A stretch of DNA of 22,575 nucleotides, taken from positions 1 through 22,575 of the forward strand of contig CAYLNK010000073.1 of NCBI GenBank assembly GCA_964384675.1, in the 5' to 3' direction. This DNA comes from CAYLNK01 sp964384675 (lineage in GTDB: Bacteria; Acidobacteriota; Thermoanaerobaculia; UBA5066). Every line of letters begins with the position of its first letter. The stretch's first letter is position 1. The notes under the pieces were generated by a model. That model ran no database searches. It saw nothing but the letters and a program-made list of their open reading frames with translations, and was not told the origin of the DNA. This document shows, piece by piece, positions 7,792 to 16,179 of this stretch. A program made the translations under genes and the position numbers.

Positions 7792-8358
7792 GTGACGCTC
7801 AAAGAGGCCCCCCTGGATCAAGCCCCCCCTCCGCCCACCCGGGAAGCGCTGGAGCGGCTCTTCCTCGAGCACCATGCCGTCGTCTACCGGGCCGCCTACC
7901 GGCTGACCGGGAGCGCCATGGATGCCGAGGACGTCCTCCAGATCGTCTTCCTGCGCCTGACGACCCGCGAGACGCTCCCCTCGCTCGGCGACCGCCCGGA
8001 GGCGTACCTCCGCCGCGCGGCCGTCAACGCGGCGCTGGACCTGGTTCGCGCCCGCTCCCGCACCGCCCCGATCGACGGGCAGGATCCGGTGGACGCCTCC
8101 CCGTCGCCGCAGGGCGAGTCGGAGGGCCGGGAGCTGAAGCGGCGCCTCCGGCAGGCCCTCGCGAACCTCTCGCCGAAGGCCGCCGAGCTCTTCTCGATGA
8201 AGTACCTCGAAGGGATGGACAACCGGGAGATCGCCCGGATCACCGGGACCTCCCCCGGCGTCATCGCCGTCCTCCTCTTCCGGGCGCGCGCCCGCCTGCG
8301 CCTGCAGCTCGAAGACCTCCTCGACCCCGCCACGAACCCGATGGGAGCCACGCGATGA
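7792..8358 (+). CDS. ECF-family RNA polymerase sigma factor
   Basis: A 188-residue group IV sigma factor. Region 2 is at about 20-90 (ERLFLEHHAVVYRAAYRLTG, then the conserved DAEDVLQIVFLRL) and region 4 at about 119-172, with a helix-turn-helix around NREIARITGTSPGVIAVLLFRARARL. A Pro/Ser-rich linker joins them. It would direct polymerase to a dedicated promoter set, released from the downstream anti-sigma protein. The GTG start at 7792 gives the usual ECF length; an in-frame ATG at 7723 would add 23 residues encoded partly by repeat-like DNA and is less likely. Neither start has a clear Shine-Dalgarno. The stop overlaps the anti-sigma ATG (ATGA), the first of five such overlaps in this operon. 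Confidence 0.85.
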   Translation: MTLKEAPLDQAPPPPTREALERLFLEHHAVVYRAAYRLTGSAMDAEDVLQIVFLRLTTRETLPSLGDRPEAYLRRAAVNAALDLVRARSRTAPIDGQDPVDASPSPQGESEGRELKRRLRQALANLSPKAAELFSMKYLEGMDNREIARITGTSPGVIAVLLFRARARLRLQLEDLLDPATNPMGATR

Positions 8359-11024
8359 GCCAGAACGACGACCTCAAGACCAACCTGGATCGCGCCGTCG
8401 ACGCCCTCCGCCGCGAGGAGCCCGATCCGGCCACCCTCGATGCCGCCCGCGACCGCGTGCTGACGACGCTTCGCGCCCAGACGTCCGGCGCCGTGGAGCC
8501 GGCCGAGATCGCCCGCATCGAGGGGTGCGCCGACTTCCAGACCCTGATCCCCGCGTACCTGGCCGGAAAGCTGTCGCCGTCGCGCCGGCTCCTCCTCGAG
8601 GACCACACGCGGAGCTGCCTGACGTGCCGGCGCGCCTTCAAGGCGGCCAAGAACGGCACGCTCGGCACGCCCGCCGCGGCTCCCGCCTCCGCGCGGGTCC
8701 AGGCCGCTCCGTCCCGCTTCAACCCGCTCTGGGCGATCGCCGCCGCGCTCGTCCTCGCCGCCGGCGTGGCCGCCTGGTCCGTCTGGCAGCGCGCCTCGAA
8801 CGGCGAGATCGCCCAGATCGAGTCGATCGACGGCACGCTCATGACCGTCATGCCGCAGCCCGCCTCCGTCTCGGCCGGGGCGTCCCTGGCGGCGAAGCAC
8901 GGCGTCCGCACCGCCAAGGGCGGGCGCGCCCGGATCCGCCTGGCGGACGGGACGCGGATCGAGATGGCCGAGCGCTCCGAGCTGTCGCTCGAGAAGGACC
9001 TCGACGGCCTCAACGTGCGGCTCGCCCGCGGCCAGGTGATCGTCCAGGCCGCCAAGCAGAGGAACGGACACCTCTACGTGACGACGCCCGACTGCCGGAT
9101 CTCGGTGGTCGGGACGGTCTTCGCCGTGAACCACGGGATCAAGGGCTCGCGCGTCTCCGTCCTGGAGGGCGAGGTCCACGTCGCCGGCGGCACGGCCAAG
9201 CCGGTGCTCCACCGCGGCGACCAGACCGCCACCTCCGACCGCGTCGAACGCGTCCGGCTGGAGGACGAGGTCGCCTGGAGCCAGGACTTCGCCAAGCACC
9301 TCGCCACGCTGGGCGAGCTCGCCGAGCTGAAGAAGGCGATCGACGCCGCGCTGCCGTCCGGCGTGCGGACGTCGAGCCGCCTCCTCGACCACGTGCCGGC
9401 CGGCACGGTGCTGTACGTCGCCGTCCCGAACCTCGCGGCCAGCGCCGCCGAGGTGTCGCGCATCCTGGAGGAGCGCGCCGCGCAGAGCCCGGTGATGGCG
9501 GCGTGGTGGAGCGAGGCGATGGCGAAGGGGAACGCCGCCACGTTCCGCGAGGCGATGGCGAAGGTCCAGGCGTTCGGCGACCAGCTGGGCGACGAGCTGG
9601 TCTTCACGATGGGTGTGGCGGGCGTCGGCACCGAGCACGCGGCCGGAGCGCCCGTCTTCCTCGCCGAGGCGAAGCGCCCGGCCGACCTGAAGGCCCTGGT
9701 CGCGACGGAGCTCGCCCGCCTCTCGGAGAAGGTCTCCGAGTCGTCGAGCCACGGCAAGGACGGAATGAAGGTCCGCCTGGTCGAGAGCGTCCCCGCGGGC
9801 TCGACGGGACACGAGCTTCTCCTCCACGTCACCAACGGCGTGCTCGTCGCGTCCACCGACGCCGCGGCGCTCGGCGCGGCGGTCGACGGCCTCGACGGAA
9901 AGCCCAGCGCCTTCGTCGGGACGCCGTTCCACGGACAGCTCGAAGAGGCGTATCGCGGCGGCGTGGAGTCCCTGTTCGGGCTCGACGGGCGCTCGCTCGT
10001 CGCCTGGGCCGAGAGGAAGGAAGCCAGCCATCCCGAGCGCCTGGAGAGCTGGCGCCGGCTGGGGCTCCTGGACGTCGACACCATCATCGGCGCCCGGCGC
10101 ACCGAGAACGGCCAGGCCGACAACAGGCTCGCGCTCTCGTTCCACGAGGAACGGCGAGGCCTGGCGTCGTGGCTGGCGGCCCCGGCGCCGATGGGCAGCC
10201 TCGACTTCGTCTCCGGCGAGGCCGCCGTCGCCGCGGCGTTCGCGGTGAAGGAGCCGGCGAAGCTCCTGGACGACGTCTTCTCGGCGATCGAGGCGACGCA
10301 GCCCGACTTCCGCGAGAAGCTGGCGACGTTCGAGAGCGAGCAGGGGCTCGACGTGCGGCGCGACCTGGCCGAGCCGCTGGGCGGCGAGATCGCGTTCGCC
10401 CTGGACGGCCCGGTCCTGCCGACGCCGGCGTGGAAGCTGGTCGTCGAGGTTTACGACGTCGAGCGGCTGATGGCGACGGTGAGCAAGCTCGTCGAGCGGC
10501 TCGACCGCCAGTCGCGCGCCGCCGGCAAGGCGGGCTGGAGCGTCACCCGCACGGAGAACGGCGGACGGACCGTCTACGGGATCGGTTGGACGGGGAGCGA
10601 TCCGCTCGTCGTCGCCACGTTCGTGGACGGCTACCTGATCGCCGCCCCGAAGGCCGCGCTCCTCGACCGGGCGATCCAGATCCGCTCGGCCGGGGCCAGC
10701 CTGAAGGGCTCGCCCAAGTTCGCCTCCCTCCTCCCGCGCGACGCCCAGGTCAACTTCTCGGCCGTCGTCTACCAGGACCTCGGCAGCCTGGTGGGGCCGC
10801 TCGCCAACCAGCTGGTGGCGGTGCAGGGAGCCCTGAACGCCGAGCAGAAGGCGGCGGTCGCGTCGATCGCCGAGCACGCCCAGGCCTCTCTCGGCTACGC
10901 TTACGGGGAGAAGGACCGCATCGTGATGGCGAGCCATGGCCCCTCGGGGCTCTTCGGGATCGACCTGTCGACGCTCGTGGCGGCGACGGGAATCTCCCGG
11001 CACGGAGCCGCGCCCGCCCGATGA
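8355..11024 (+). CDS. zinc-finger anti-sigma factor fused to FecR domain and large DUF3352-like ectodomain
   Basis: An 889-residue single-pass membrane protein. Residues about 50-95 hold a ZAS-type anti-sigma module: Cys58, then His84-x3-Cys88-x2-Cys91. A single transmembrane helix is at about 125-145 (LWAIAAALVLAAGVAAWSVW). Residues about 150-295 are a FecR-like beta domain (VRTAKGGRARIRLADGTRIEM, CRISVVGTVFAVNH, VSVLEGEVHV). The remaining 590 residues form an exported region beginning DHVPAGTVLYVAVPNL, which resembles DUF3352-type proteins; I do not know its function. In the expected topology the zinc finger is cytosolic, binding the neighbouring sigma factor, and the ectodomain is periplasmic. 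Typical anti-sigma factors have 80-350 residues, so this is exceptionally large. Its stop overlaps the first ABC gene by ATGA. The sigma-binding role is inferred from position and motif. Confidence 0.82.
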   Translation: MSQNDDLKTNLDRAVDALRREEPDPATLDAARDRVLTTLRAQTSGAVEPAEIARIEGCADFQTLIPAYLAGKLSPSRRLLLEDHTRSCLTCRRAFKAAKNGTLGTPAAAPASARVQAAPSRFNPLWAIAAALVLAAGVAAWSVWQRASNGEIAQIESIDGTLMTVMPQPASVSAGASLAAKHGVRTAKGGRARIRLADGTRIEMAERSELSLEKDLDGLNVRLARGQVIVQAAKQRNGHLYVTTPDCRISVVGTVFAVNHGIKGSRVSVLEGEVHVAGGTAKPVLHRGDQTATSDRVERVRLEDEVAWSQDFAKHLATLGELAELKKAIDAALPSGVRTSSRLLDHVPAGTVLYVAVPNLAASAAEVSRILEERAAQSPVMAAWWSEAMAKGNAATFREAMAKVQAFGDQLGDELVFTMGVAGVGTEHAAGAPVFLAEAKRPADLKALVATELARLSEKVSESSSHGKDGMKVRLVESVPAGSTGHELLLHVTNGVLVASTDAAALGAAVDGLDGKPSAFVGTPFHGQLEEAYRGGVESLFGLDGRSLVAWAERKEASHPERLESWRRLGLLDVDTIIGARRTENGQADNRLALSFHEERRGLASWLAAPAPMGSLDFVSGEAAVAAAFAVKEPAKLLDDVFSAIEATQPDFREKLATFESEQGLDVRRDLAEPLGGEIAFALDGPVLPTPAWKLVVEVYDVERLMATVSKLVERLDRQSRAAGKAGWSVTRTENGGRTVYGIGWTGSDPLVVATFVDGYLIAAPKAALLDRAIQIRSAGASLKGSPKFASLLPRDAQVNFSAVVYQDLGSLVGPLANQLVAVQGALNAEQKAAVASIAEHAQASLGYAYGEKDRIVMASHGPSGLFGIDLSTLVAATGISRHGAAPAR

Positions 11025-11938
11025 GCGTCATCGAGCTCGAGAAGCTCAGCGTTTCCCTGGGCCGGCGACCGATCCTGAAGGAGCTTTCGGGGTCGTTCGC
11101 CGGCCGCTCCATCGGCCTCCTGGGGCCGAACGGCGCGGGCAAGACGACCCTCCTCCACACGCTCCTCGGCTTCCACCCGCCGACCGCCGGACGCGCCAGC
11201 CTCTTCGGCAAGGACGTCCATCGCGACGCCCACGACGTCAAGGCTCTCGTCGGCTACATGCCGGAGAACGACTCCTTCATCGCCGGGATGAGCGGCATCC
11301 GCTTCGTGACCCTGATGGCCGAGCTGTCGGGGCTCCCGCCGTCGCAGGCGCTGGAGCGCGCTCACGAGGCGCTCTTCTTCGTGGGGCTCGGCGAGGCGCG
11401 CTACCGGGGCGTCGAGACGTACTCGCTGGGGATGAAGCAGGCCGTCAAGTTCGCGCAGGCGATCGTGCACGGCCCGCGGCTCCTCTTCCTGGACGAGCCG
11501 ACCAACGGGCTCGACCCGCCGGCGCGGCAGCGGATGATCCGGCTGATCACCGAGATCGTGGCCACGGGCCAGGTCCACGTCGTCCTCTCGTCGCACCTCC
11601 TCCACGACGTCGAGGAGTGCTGCGAGGAGGTCATCGTGCTGAAGGACGGCCGCATCGTCGTCGCCTGCGACCTCGAGGAGGAGCGGCGCACGAACAAGAA
11701 GTTCCTGGAGCTGGAAGCCACGGGCGACGCGACGGCGTTCCTGACGGCCCTCGCCGCGGTGGGGTGCGAGTGCGCGCCGGGCCGCCGCGGCCGGCACAAG
11801 GTGGTCCTGCCCGAGTCGCTGGAGATCCGGGACGTCTACCGCATCGCCGCCGAGCGGGGCGCGCAGATCCACCACCTGACCTACAAGCGCGACTCGCTCG
11901 AGGACATCTTCCTCAAGGCGATGGAAGAAGCCGCCTGA
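11021..11938 (+). CDS. ABC transporter ATP-binding protein (ABC-2 type exporter, first copy)
   Basis: A 305-residue cytosolic ATPase that would energise the permease encoded next to it. Walker A is GPNGAGKT 35-42, Walker B LLFLDE 154-159 with D-loop NGLDP, and the H-loop His is 192 in SSHLLHD. The ABC signature is the variant YSLGM (134-138), and the Q-loop position has Glu82 (YMPEND), as seen in DrrA-like and related exporters. A C-terminal extension of about 90 residues beyond the nucleotide-binding fold ends with EDIFLKAMEE, typical of ABC-2 ATPases. The start ATG overlaps the anti-sigma stop (ATGA), and its stop shares a base with the permease ATG (TGATG). Transported substrate unknown. 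Confidence 0.9.
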   Translation: MSVIELEKLSVSLGRRPILKELSGSFAGRSIGLLGPNGAGKTTLLHTLLGFHPPTAGRASLFGKDVHRDAHDVKALVGYMPENDSFIAGMSGIRFVTLMAELSGLPPSQALERAHEALFFVGLGEARYRGVETYSLGMKQAVKFAQAIVHGPRLLFLDEPTNGLDPPARQRMIRLITEIVATGQVHVVLSSHLLHDVEECCEEVIVLKDGRIVVACDLEEERRTNKKFLELEATGDATAFLTALAAVGCECAPGRRGRHKVVLPESLEIRDVYRIAAERGAQIHHLTYKRDSLEDIFLKAMEEAA

Positions 11939-12798
11939 TGGCCGTCTTCGACCGGAGCTACCGGCCCTATGCGGGGCCTGTCTCGCCGCGCTGGAGCCGG
12001 GTGCTGGCGATCCCGCGCTTCGCGTACCGGGACGTCTTCAAGTCCCGCCTCTTCACGTCGCTCTTCACCGGCTGCTTCGGCTACCCGCTGGTCGCCGCCG
12101 CGGTGATCTACATCCGGAACAACGTGACCGCGCTCGACAAGCTGGGGCTCGAGCCGAGCAAGCTCTTCGCCATCGACGCCCCGTTCTTCCTCATCTTCCT
12201 GACGGTGCAGGCGGCGTTCGGCTTCGCGCTCGCCATGATCATGGGACCGGCGCTCGTCTCCCCCGACCTCGTGAACGGCGCCCTCCCGCTCTACCTGTCG
12301 CGCCCGATCTCGAGGGCGGAGTACGTGCTCGGGAAGTTCGCGGTGCTCGGCCTCCTCATCTCGCTGGCGACGTGGGTGCCGGGCGTCCTCCTCTTCCTCC
12401 TGCAGGCCTCCCTCTCGAACGAGCCGTGGGCGTTCGAGCACCTGCGGCTCCTCGCGGCCGTCGTGGGCGGGGCGCTCCTCTACATCGCGGTGATCTCGCT
12501 GTTCGCGCTCGCCGTCTCGGCGTGGGTCAAGTCGAAGCCCGTCTCGCGAGGCATCTTCCTGGCCGCGCTCGCCATCCCGTCCGGCGTCGGCGAGAACCTG
12601 AACCACAACCTCCATACGAAGTGGGGCCACCTGCTCCAGCCGACCGTCGTCTTCCGGAGCATCTGGGCGTCCTTCCTGGGCGCCCGCTCGCCGTCGCCGC
12701 TGCCGGTCGAGGCGTTCCTGGCGGTGGTCGCCGCCATCGTGGCGCTCTCCCTCGTCCTCCTCTGGCGGAAGCTGAAGGCGTACGAGGTCGTGCGATGA
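11938..12798 (+). CDS. ABC-2 type permease (first copy)
   Basis: A 286-residue integral membrane protein with about six hydrophobic segments, including LFTSLFTGCFGYPLVAAAVIYI, FFLIFLTVQAAFGFALAMIM, a stretch around FAVLGLLISLATWVPGVLLF, one around VVGGALLYIAVISLFALAVS, and a final VEAFLAVVAAIVALSLVLLW. The segment DLVNGALPLYLSRPISRAEYVLGK is the family hallmark between the second and third helices. It would form the channel for the ATPase encoded immediately before it. It starts with a short cytosolic tail (MAVFDRSYRPYAGP) that is characteristic of this ABC-2 subfamily. ATG 12795 of the next gene overlaps its stop. Cargo is unknown. Confidence 0.87.
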   Translation: MAVFDRSYRPYAGPVSPRWSRVLAIPRFAYRDVFKSRLFTSLFTGCFGYPLVAAAVIYIRNNVTALDKLGLEPSKLFAIDAPFFLIFLTVQAAFGFALAMIMGPALVSPDLVNGALPLYLSRPISRAEYVLGKFAVLGLLISLATWVPGVLLFLLQASLSNEPWAFEHLRLLAAVVGGALLYIAVISLFALAVSAWVKSKPVSRGIFLAALAIPSGVGENLNHNLHTKWGHLLQPTVVFRSIWASFLGARSPSPLPVEAFLAVVAAIVALSLVLLWRKLKAYEVVR

Positions 12799-13742
12799 CG
12801 GCCGCCGCGATCGTCTTCGAGGACGTCTCGAAGTTCTACGGCGAGGTGCTGGGCGTCAACCGCGTCACCCTGTCGATCCCCCCCGGCATCACCAGCCTGG
12901 TGGGACCGAACGGCTCCGGGAAGTCGACGCTCATGAACCTCGCGACCGGCCTCCTCCGGCCGACGCGCGGCTCGGTGAACGTGAGGGGCGTGACGGTGGA
13001 CCACCCCGAGGAGCTGTTCCGGCTCGTCGGCTACTGCACGTCGTTCGACTCGTTCGCCAAGGGCCTGACCGCGATGGAGCTCCTCGACGGAGCGCTCCGG
13101 CTGCACGGCCACGGGGCCCGGCGGGCCCGGGAGCTGGCCGAGCAGGCGCTCGCGAAGGTCGGCCTGGCGCGGGACGCCTGGACGCGGAAGATCGCCGCCT
13201 ACAGCAAGGGGATGCGCCAGCGGACGCGCCTGGCCCACGCGCTCGCCCACGACCCGCCCGTCCTCCTCCTGGACGAGCCGCTCAACGGCCTCGACCCGAT
13301 GGCGCGCGCCGAGACGCTCGCGATGTTCCGGGAGTGGGGCGAGGCGGGGCGCCACGTCCTCCTCTCCAGCCACATCCTCCACGAGGTGGAGCAGGTCTCC
13401 GACCAGGTGATCCTCCTGAAGGGCGGCTACGTGGTCGCGGAAGGAAGCATCCACGGCGTGCGCACGGAGGTCGAAGCCAAGCCGCTCCAGATCCTGGTGC
13501 GCTGCGACCGTCCCTCGCTCGTCGGGGCGCGGGCGCTCGAGACCGCCGGCGCCCTGGAAGTGACGCTCGACGAGGACGGCCGCGGCCTGGTCCTGCGCAC
13601 CAAGGACGTCGACGCGTTCCACCGCCTCCTGGGGCGCCTGGTCGTCGACGACGGCCTCGCGGTGGAGAGAGTGGCCGTGGCCGACGACGACGTGCAGGCC
13701 GTCTACCGCTACCTGATCGAGGGAGAGGGCGAGGCGCGATGA
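12795..13742 (+). CDS. ABC transporter ATP-binding protein (second copy)
   Basis: A 315-residue ATPase partner of the following permease. Walker A is GPNGSGKST 37-45, the variant signature YSKGM 136-140, Walker B VLLLDE 156-161 with NGLDP, and the H-loop His193 in SSHILHE. The Q-loop region reads GYCTSFDSF (79-87), with no Gln or Glu at the position occupied by Glu in the first copy. The family uses that residue to couple ATP sites to the permease, so the two ATPases may not be equivalent. The C-terminal part, about 220-315, has a separate alpha/beta region ending DVQAVYRYLIEGEGEAR. Four-base overlaps with genes on both sides (12795-12798, 13739-13742) imply coupled translation. Confidence 0.9.
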   Translation: MTAAAIVFEDVSKFYGEVLGVNRVTLSIPPGITSLVGPNGSGKSTLMNLATGLLRPTRGSVNVRGVTVDHPEELFRLVGYCTSFDSFAKGLTAMELLDGALRLHGHGARRARELAEQALAKVGLARDAWTRKIAAYSKGMRQRTRLAHALAHDPPVLLLDEPLNGLDPMARAETLAMFREWGEAGRHVLLSSHILHEVEQVSDQVILLKGGYVVAEGSIHGVRTEVEAKPLQILVRCDRPSLVGARALETAGALEVTLDEDGRGLVLRTKDVDAFHRLLGRLVVDDGLAVERVAVADDDVQAVYRYLIEGEGEAR

Positions 13743-14551
13743 ACCGGAGCGTGACGAGGACGACGGGACAGGACCTCGTCCCCAGCCTCCCGCAGGCCCT
13801 CGCGGTGATGAGCGTCGACCTCCGGCGCTTCCTCTTCTCGCGGCGCGTGGTGCCGTACCTCTTCCTCGCGCTCCTGCCGTCGGCGCTCCTCGGCACGGTG
13901 GCGACGATCTCCGAGAAGGCCCTCCCGGCGAGCCGGATCCCGGCGCTCTTCGCCGAGATGTTCCACGGCATGATGCTGCAGGGGACGCTCTTCTTCGCGC
14001 TGGCCGCGGCGTTCTCCGGCCTCTTCCGGAACGAGATCCAGGAGAAGAGCCTCCACTTCCTCTTCCTCTCGCCCGTGCGCCGCCCGTCGATGGTGCTCGG
14101 GAAGTACCTGGCCGGCCTCGCCGGCATGGGCCTCCTGTTCGGCGCCAGCGTCTTCCTGGCGGCGCTGGTGCTCCAGCTCACCCGCCACGGCGCTCCCCCG
14201 CTCGCGAGCCTCCTCGCCTACCTGCTCATCACGCTCCTCGCCTGCGTCGCGTACGGCGGCGTCTTCCTGGCCCTCGGTCTCGTCGCGAAGAGCCCGGCCA
14301 TCCCCGCGATCGTGGTCTGGGCGCTCGAACGGTTCAGCTTCTTCTTTCCGCTCGCCCTGAAGCGCTGCACGGTGACGTATTACCTCGGCTCGCTCGCGCC
14401 GTACCCGGTGGAGCTGGGGCCGCTGGCCGTCATCTCCGATCCGGCCTCGATCCCGCTCGCGATCGTGGCGCCGATCGTCCTCGGTCTGGTCGGCTGCGCG
14501 GTCGGGGCGGTGGCCCTCCGGCGGATCGAGGTCAAGTACGGGGTGGAGTGA
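13739..14551 (+). CDS. ABC-2 type permease (second copy)
   Basis: A 270-residue membrane protein with about six helices (for example VVPYLFLALLPSALLGTVATI, MMLQGTLFFALAAAFSGLF, a helix around GLLFGASVFLAALVLQL, a helix around YLLITLLACVAYGGVFLALG, and IPLAIVAPIVLGLVGCAVGA). The short motif NEIQEKSLHFLFLSPVRR between helices 2 and 3 matches ABC-2 permeases. It is clearly different in sequence from the first permease, so the pair is not a recent duplication. It ends the chain of overlapping genes; the phosphatase follows after 34 bases. Confidence 0.85.
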   Translation: MNRSVTRTTGQDLVPSLPQALAVMSVDLRRFLFSRRVVPYLFLALLPSALLGTVATISEKALPASRIPALFAEMFHGMMLQGTLFFALAAAFSGLFRNEIQEKSLHFLFLSPVRRPSMVLGKYLAGLAGMGLLFGASVFLAALVLQLTRHGAPPLASLLAYLLITLLACVAYGGVFLALGLVAKSPAIPAIVVWALERFSFFFPLALKRCTVTYYLGSLAPYPVELGPLAVISDPASIPLAIVAPIVLGLVGCAVGAVALRRIEVKYGVE

Positions 14552-14585
14552 CGGGCGACGGGAACCGCCCACCTATCATCGACGG

Positions 14586-16121
14586 ATGCCCTGCCGTCGC
14601 CTGACCCGTCGCACGCTCCTCCGCTCCTCGCTCGCCTCCGCCGCGCTCGCCCCGCTCGCGCCCGGCCTCATTCGCGCCGACGGCTCGCGCCCGTCCGTGG
14701 AATGGGGCGCCGCGATCGGCGACGTCACCGGCGACCGCGCGCTCCTCTGGAGCCGCACCGACAGGCCGGCGCGGCTCGTCGCGCACTGGTCGGCGTCGGG
14801 GTCGCTGTCGAACGCGCATCGCGTGGAGGGCCCGGTCGCCACCGCCGCCACGGACTTCACCGCGCGGCTGGACCTCTCCGACCTCCCCCCCGGGCAGGAC
14901 GTCACCTACCGCCTCGTCTTCGAGGACCTCGCCGACCGATCGCTTTCGAGCCTTCCCGTCGACGGCCGCTTCCGCACCATGCCGGCCGCCCGCCGCGACG
15001 TCCTCTTCGGCTGGTCCGCCGACACGGTCGGCCAGGGCTGGGGGATCGACGAGGCGCGTGGTGGCATGAAGGTGTACGAGTCGATGCGGGCGCAGGGGCT
15101 CGACTTCTTCGTCCACTGCGGCGACACGATCTACGCCGACGATCCGCTCGTCCCGGAGCGCACGCTCGACGACGGGACGATCTGGAGGAACCTGATCACG
15201 CCGGCGAAGTCGAAGGTGGCCGAGACGCTGGAGGAGTTCCGCGGCTGCCACCGGTACAACCTCCTCGACGCCAACCTGCGCCGCTTCCTCGCCGAGGTGC
15301 CGCAGGTCGTCCTGTGGGACGACCACGAGGTGAAGAACAACTGGTGGCCGGGGCAGATGCTGACGGACGAGCGGTACACCGTCCGCGACGCGTCGCTCCT
15401 GGCCGCACGCTCGAAGCAGGCGTTCCTCGATTACCAGCCGGTGCGCCCGTCGCGGGAGGATCCGCGCCGGATCTACAGATCGATCCCGTACGGGCCGTCG
15501 CTCGAGGTCTTCGCCCTCGACCTGCGGAGCGAGCGAGGACCCAACACGACGGGAAAAGAGCCGAAGCAGACGGCTCTCCTGGGCGCCCGGCAGCTCTCCT
15601 GGCTGAAGTCGGCGCTCACGCGCTCGAAGGCGACCTGGAAGGTGGTCGCGATCGACCAGCCGATCGGCCTCCTGGTGCCGGACGGCCCGAGGTTCGACTC
15701 GTACGCCAACGGGGACCCCAGCGCGCCGCTCGGACGCGAGCTGGAGATGGCGGACCTCCTCGCGCACCTGAAGAAGCGCCGCGTGAGGAACGTCGTCTTC
15801 GTCACCGGCGACGTCCACTACGCGGCCGCGCACCGGTACGACCCGGAGCGGGCCGCCTGGAAGGGCTTCGACCCGTTCTGGGAGTTCGTCGCCGGCCCGC
15901 TCCACGCCGGGACGTTCGGCCCGAACGCGCTCGACGACACCTTCGGCCCGGAGGTGAAGTTCTGCGCGGTGCCGTCAGGCCTGAAGCCCAACCGACCGCC
16001 GAGCGAGGGCCTCCAGTTCTTCGGGACGGTGCGGATCGACGGGAAGACCGAGGCGTTGACCGTCAGGCTCCACGACCGGGAGGGGAAGGTGCTGTACTCG
16101 GTCGATCTGGCGCCGGCATGA
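14586..16121 (+). CDS. phoD: Tat-exported PhoD-like metallophosphatase/phosphodiesterase
   Basis: A 511-residue exported enzyme. The N-terminus has a Tat-type signal: RRTLLR at 8-13, then an Ala/Leu-rich core to about residue 31. An N-terminal Ig-like PhoD domain covers about 37-132. The metallophosphoesterase core follows with Asp146 (SADTVGQGWG), HCGDTIYAD from 177, WDDHEVKNNWWPG from 244 and GDVHYAA from 408. PhoD enzymes release phosphate from phosphomonoesters or diesters outside the cytoplasm. The 'DTxGQGWG' form, without the Fe-ligating Cys of Bacillus PhoD, marks a subgroup also seen in other high-GC bacteria (from memory). The start has no clear Shine-Dalgarno; ATG 14586 is supported by the signal peptide. 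It may belong to the upstream operon, but the 34-base gap leaves this open. Confidence 0.86.
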   Translation: MPCRRLTRRTLLRSSLASAALAPLAPGLIRADGSRPSVEWGAAIGDVTGDRALLWSRTDRPARLVAHWSASGSLSNAHRVEGPVATAATDFTARLDLSDLPPGQDVTYRLVFEDLADRSLSSLPVDGRFRTMPAARRDVLFGWSADTVGQGWGIDEARGGMKVYESMRAQGLDFFVHCGDTIYADDPLVPERTLDDGTIWRNLITPAKSKVAETLEEFRGCHRYNLLDANLRRFLAEVPQVVLWDDHEVKNNWWPGQMLTDERYTVRDASLLAARSKQAFLDYQPVRPSREDPRRIYRSIPYGPSLEVFALDLRSERGPNTTGKEPKQTALLGARQLSWLKSALTRSKATWKVVAIDQPIGLLVPDGPRFDSYANGDPSAPLGRELEMADLLAHLKKRRVRNVVFVTGDVHYAAAHRYDPERAAWKGFDPFWEFVAGPLHAGTFGPNALDDTFGPEVKFCAVPSGLKPNRPPSEGLQFFGTVRIDGKTEALTVRLHDREGKVLYSVDLAPA

Positions 16122-16179
16122 GGGCCGACGTCCCGAGAAGCGTCCTCGACGTGTAAAAGGCGTAGCGACAGCCCTCCGT

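Noticed and set aside
7896..11003. 1035-residue minus-strand frame opposite the sigma/anti-sigma genes
   Set aside because: It shows no domain motif; it covers genes whose own frames carry sigma, zinc-finger and FecR signatures and runs across a gene boundary.
14553..14570. Small hairpin GGGCG/CGCCC between the second permease and phoD
   Set aside because: Only 5 bp with an 8-base loop and no U-tract; too weak to call a terminator.
14574..14579. TATCAT as a -10 box for a leaderless phoD transcript
   Set aside because: No acceptable -35 at 16-18 bases upstream; a chance match in a short gap is as likely.
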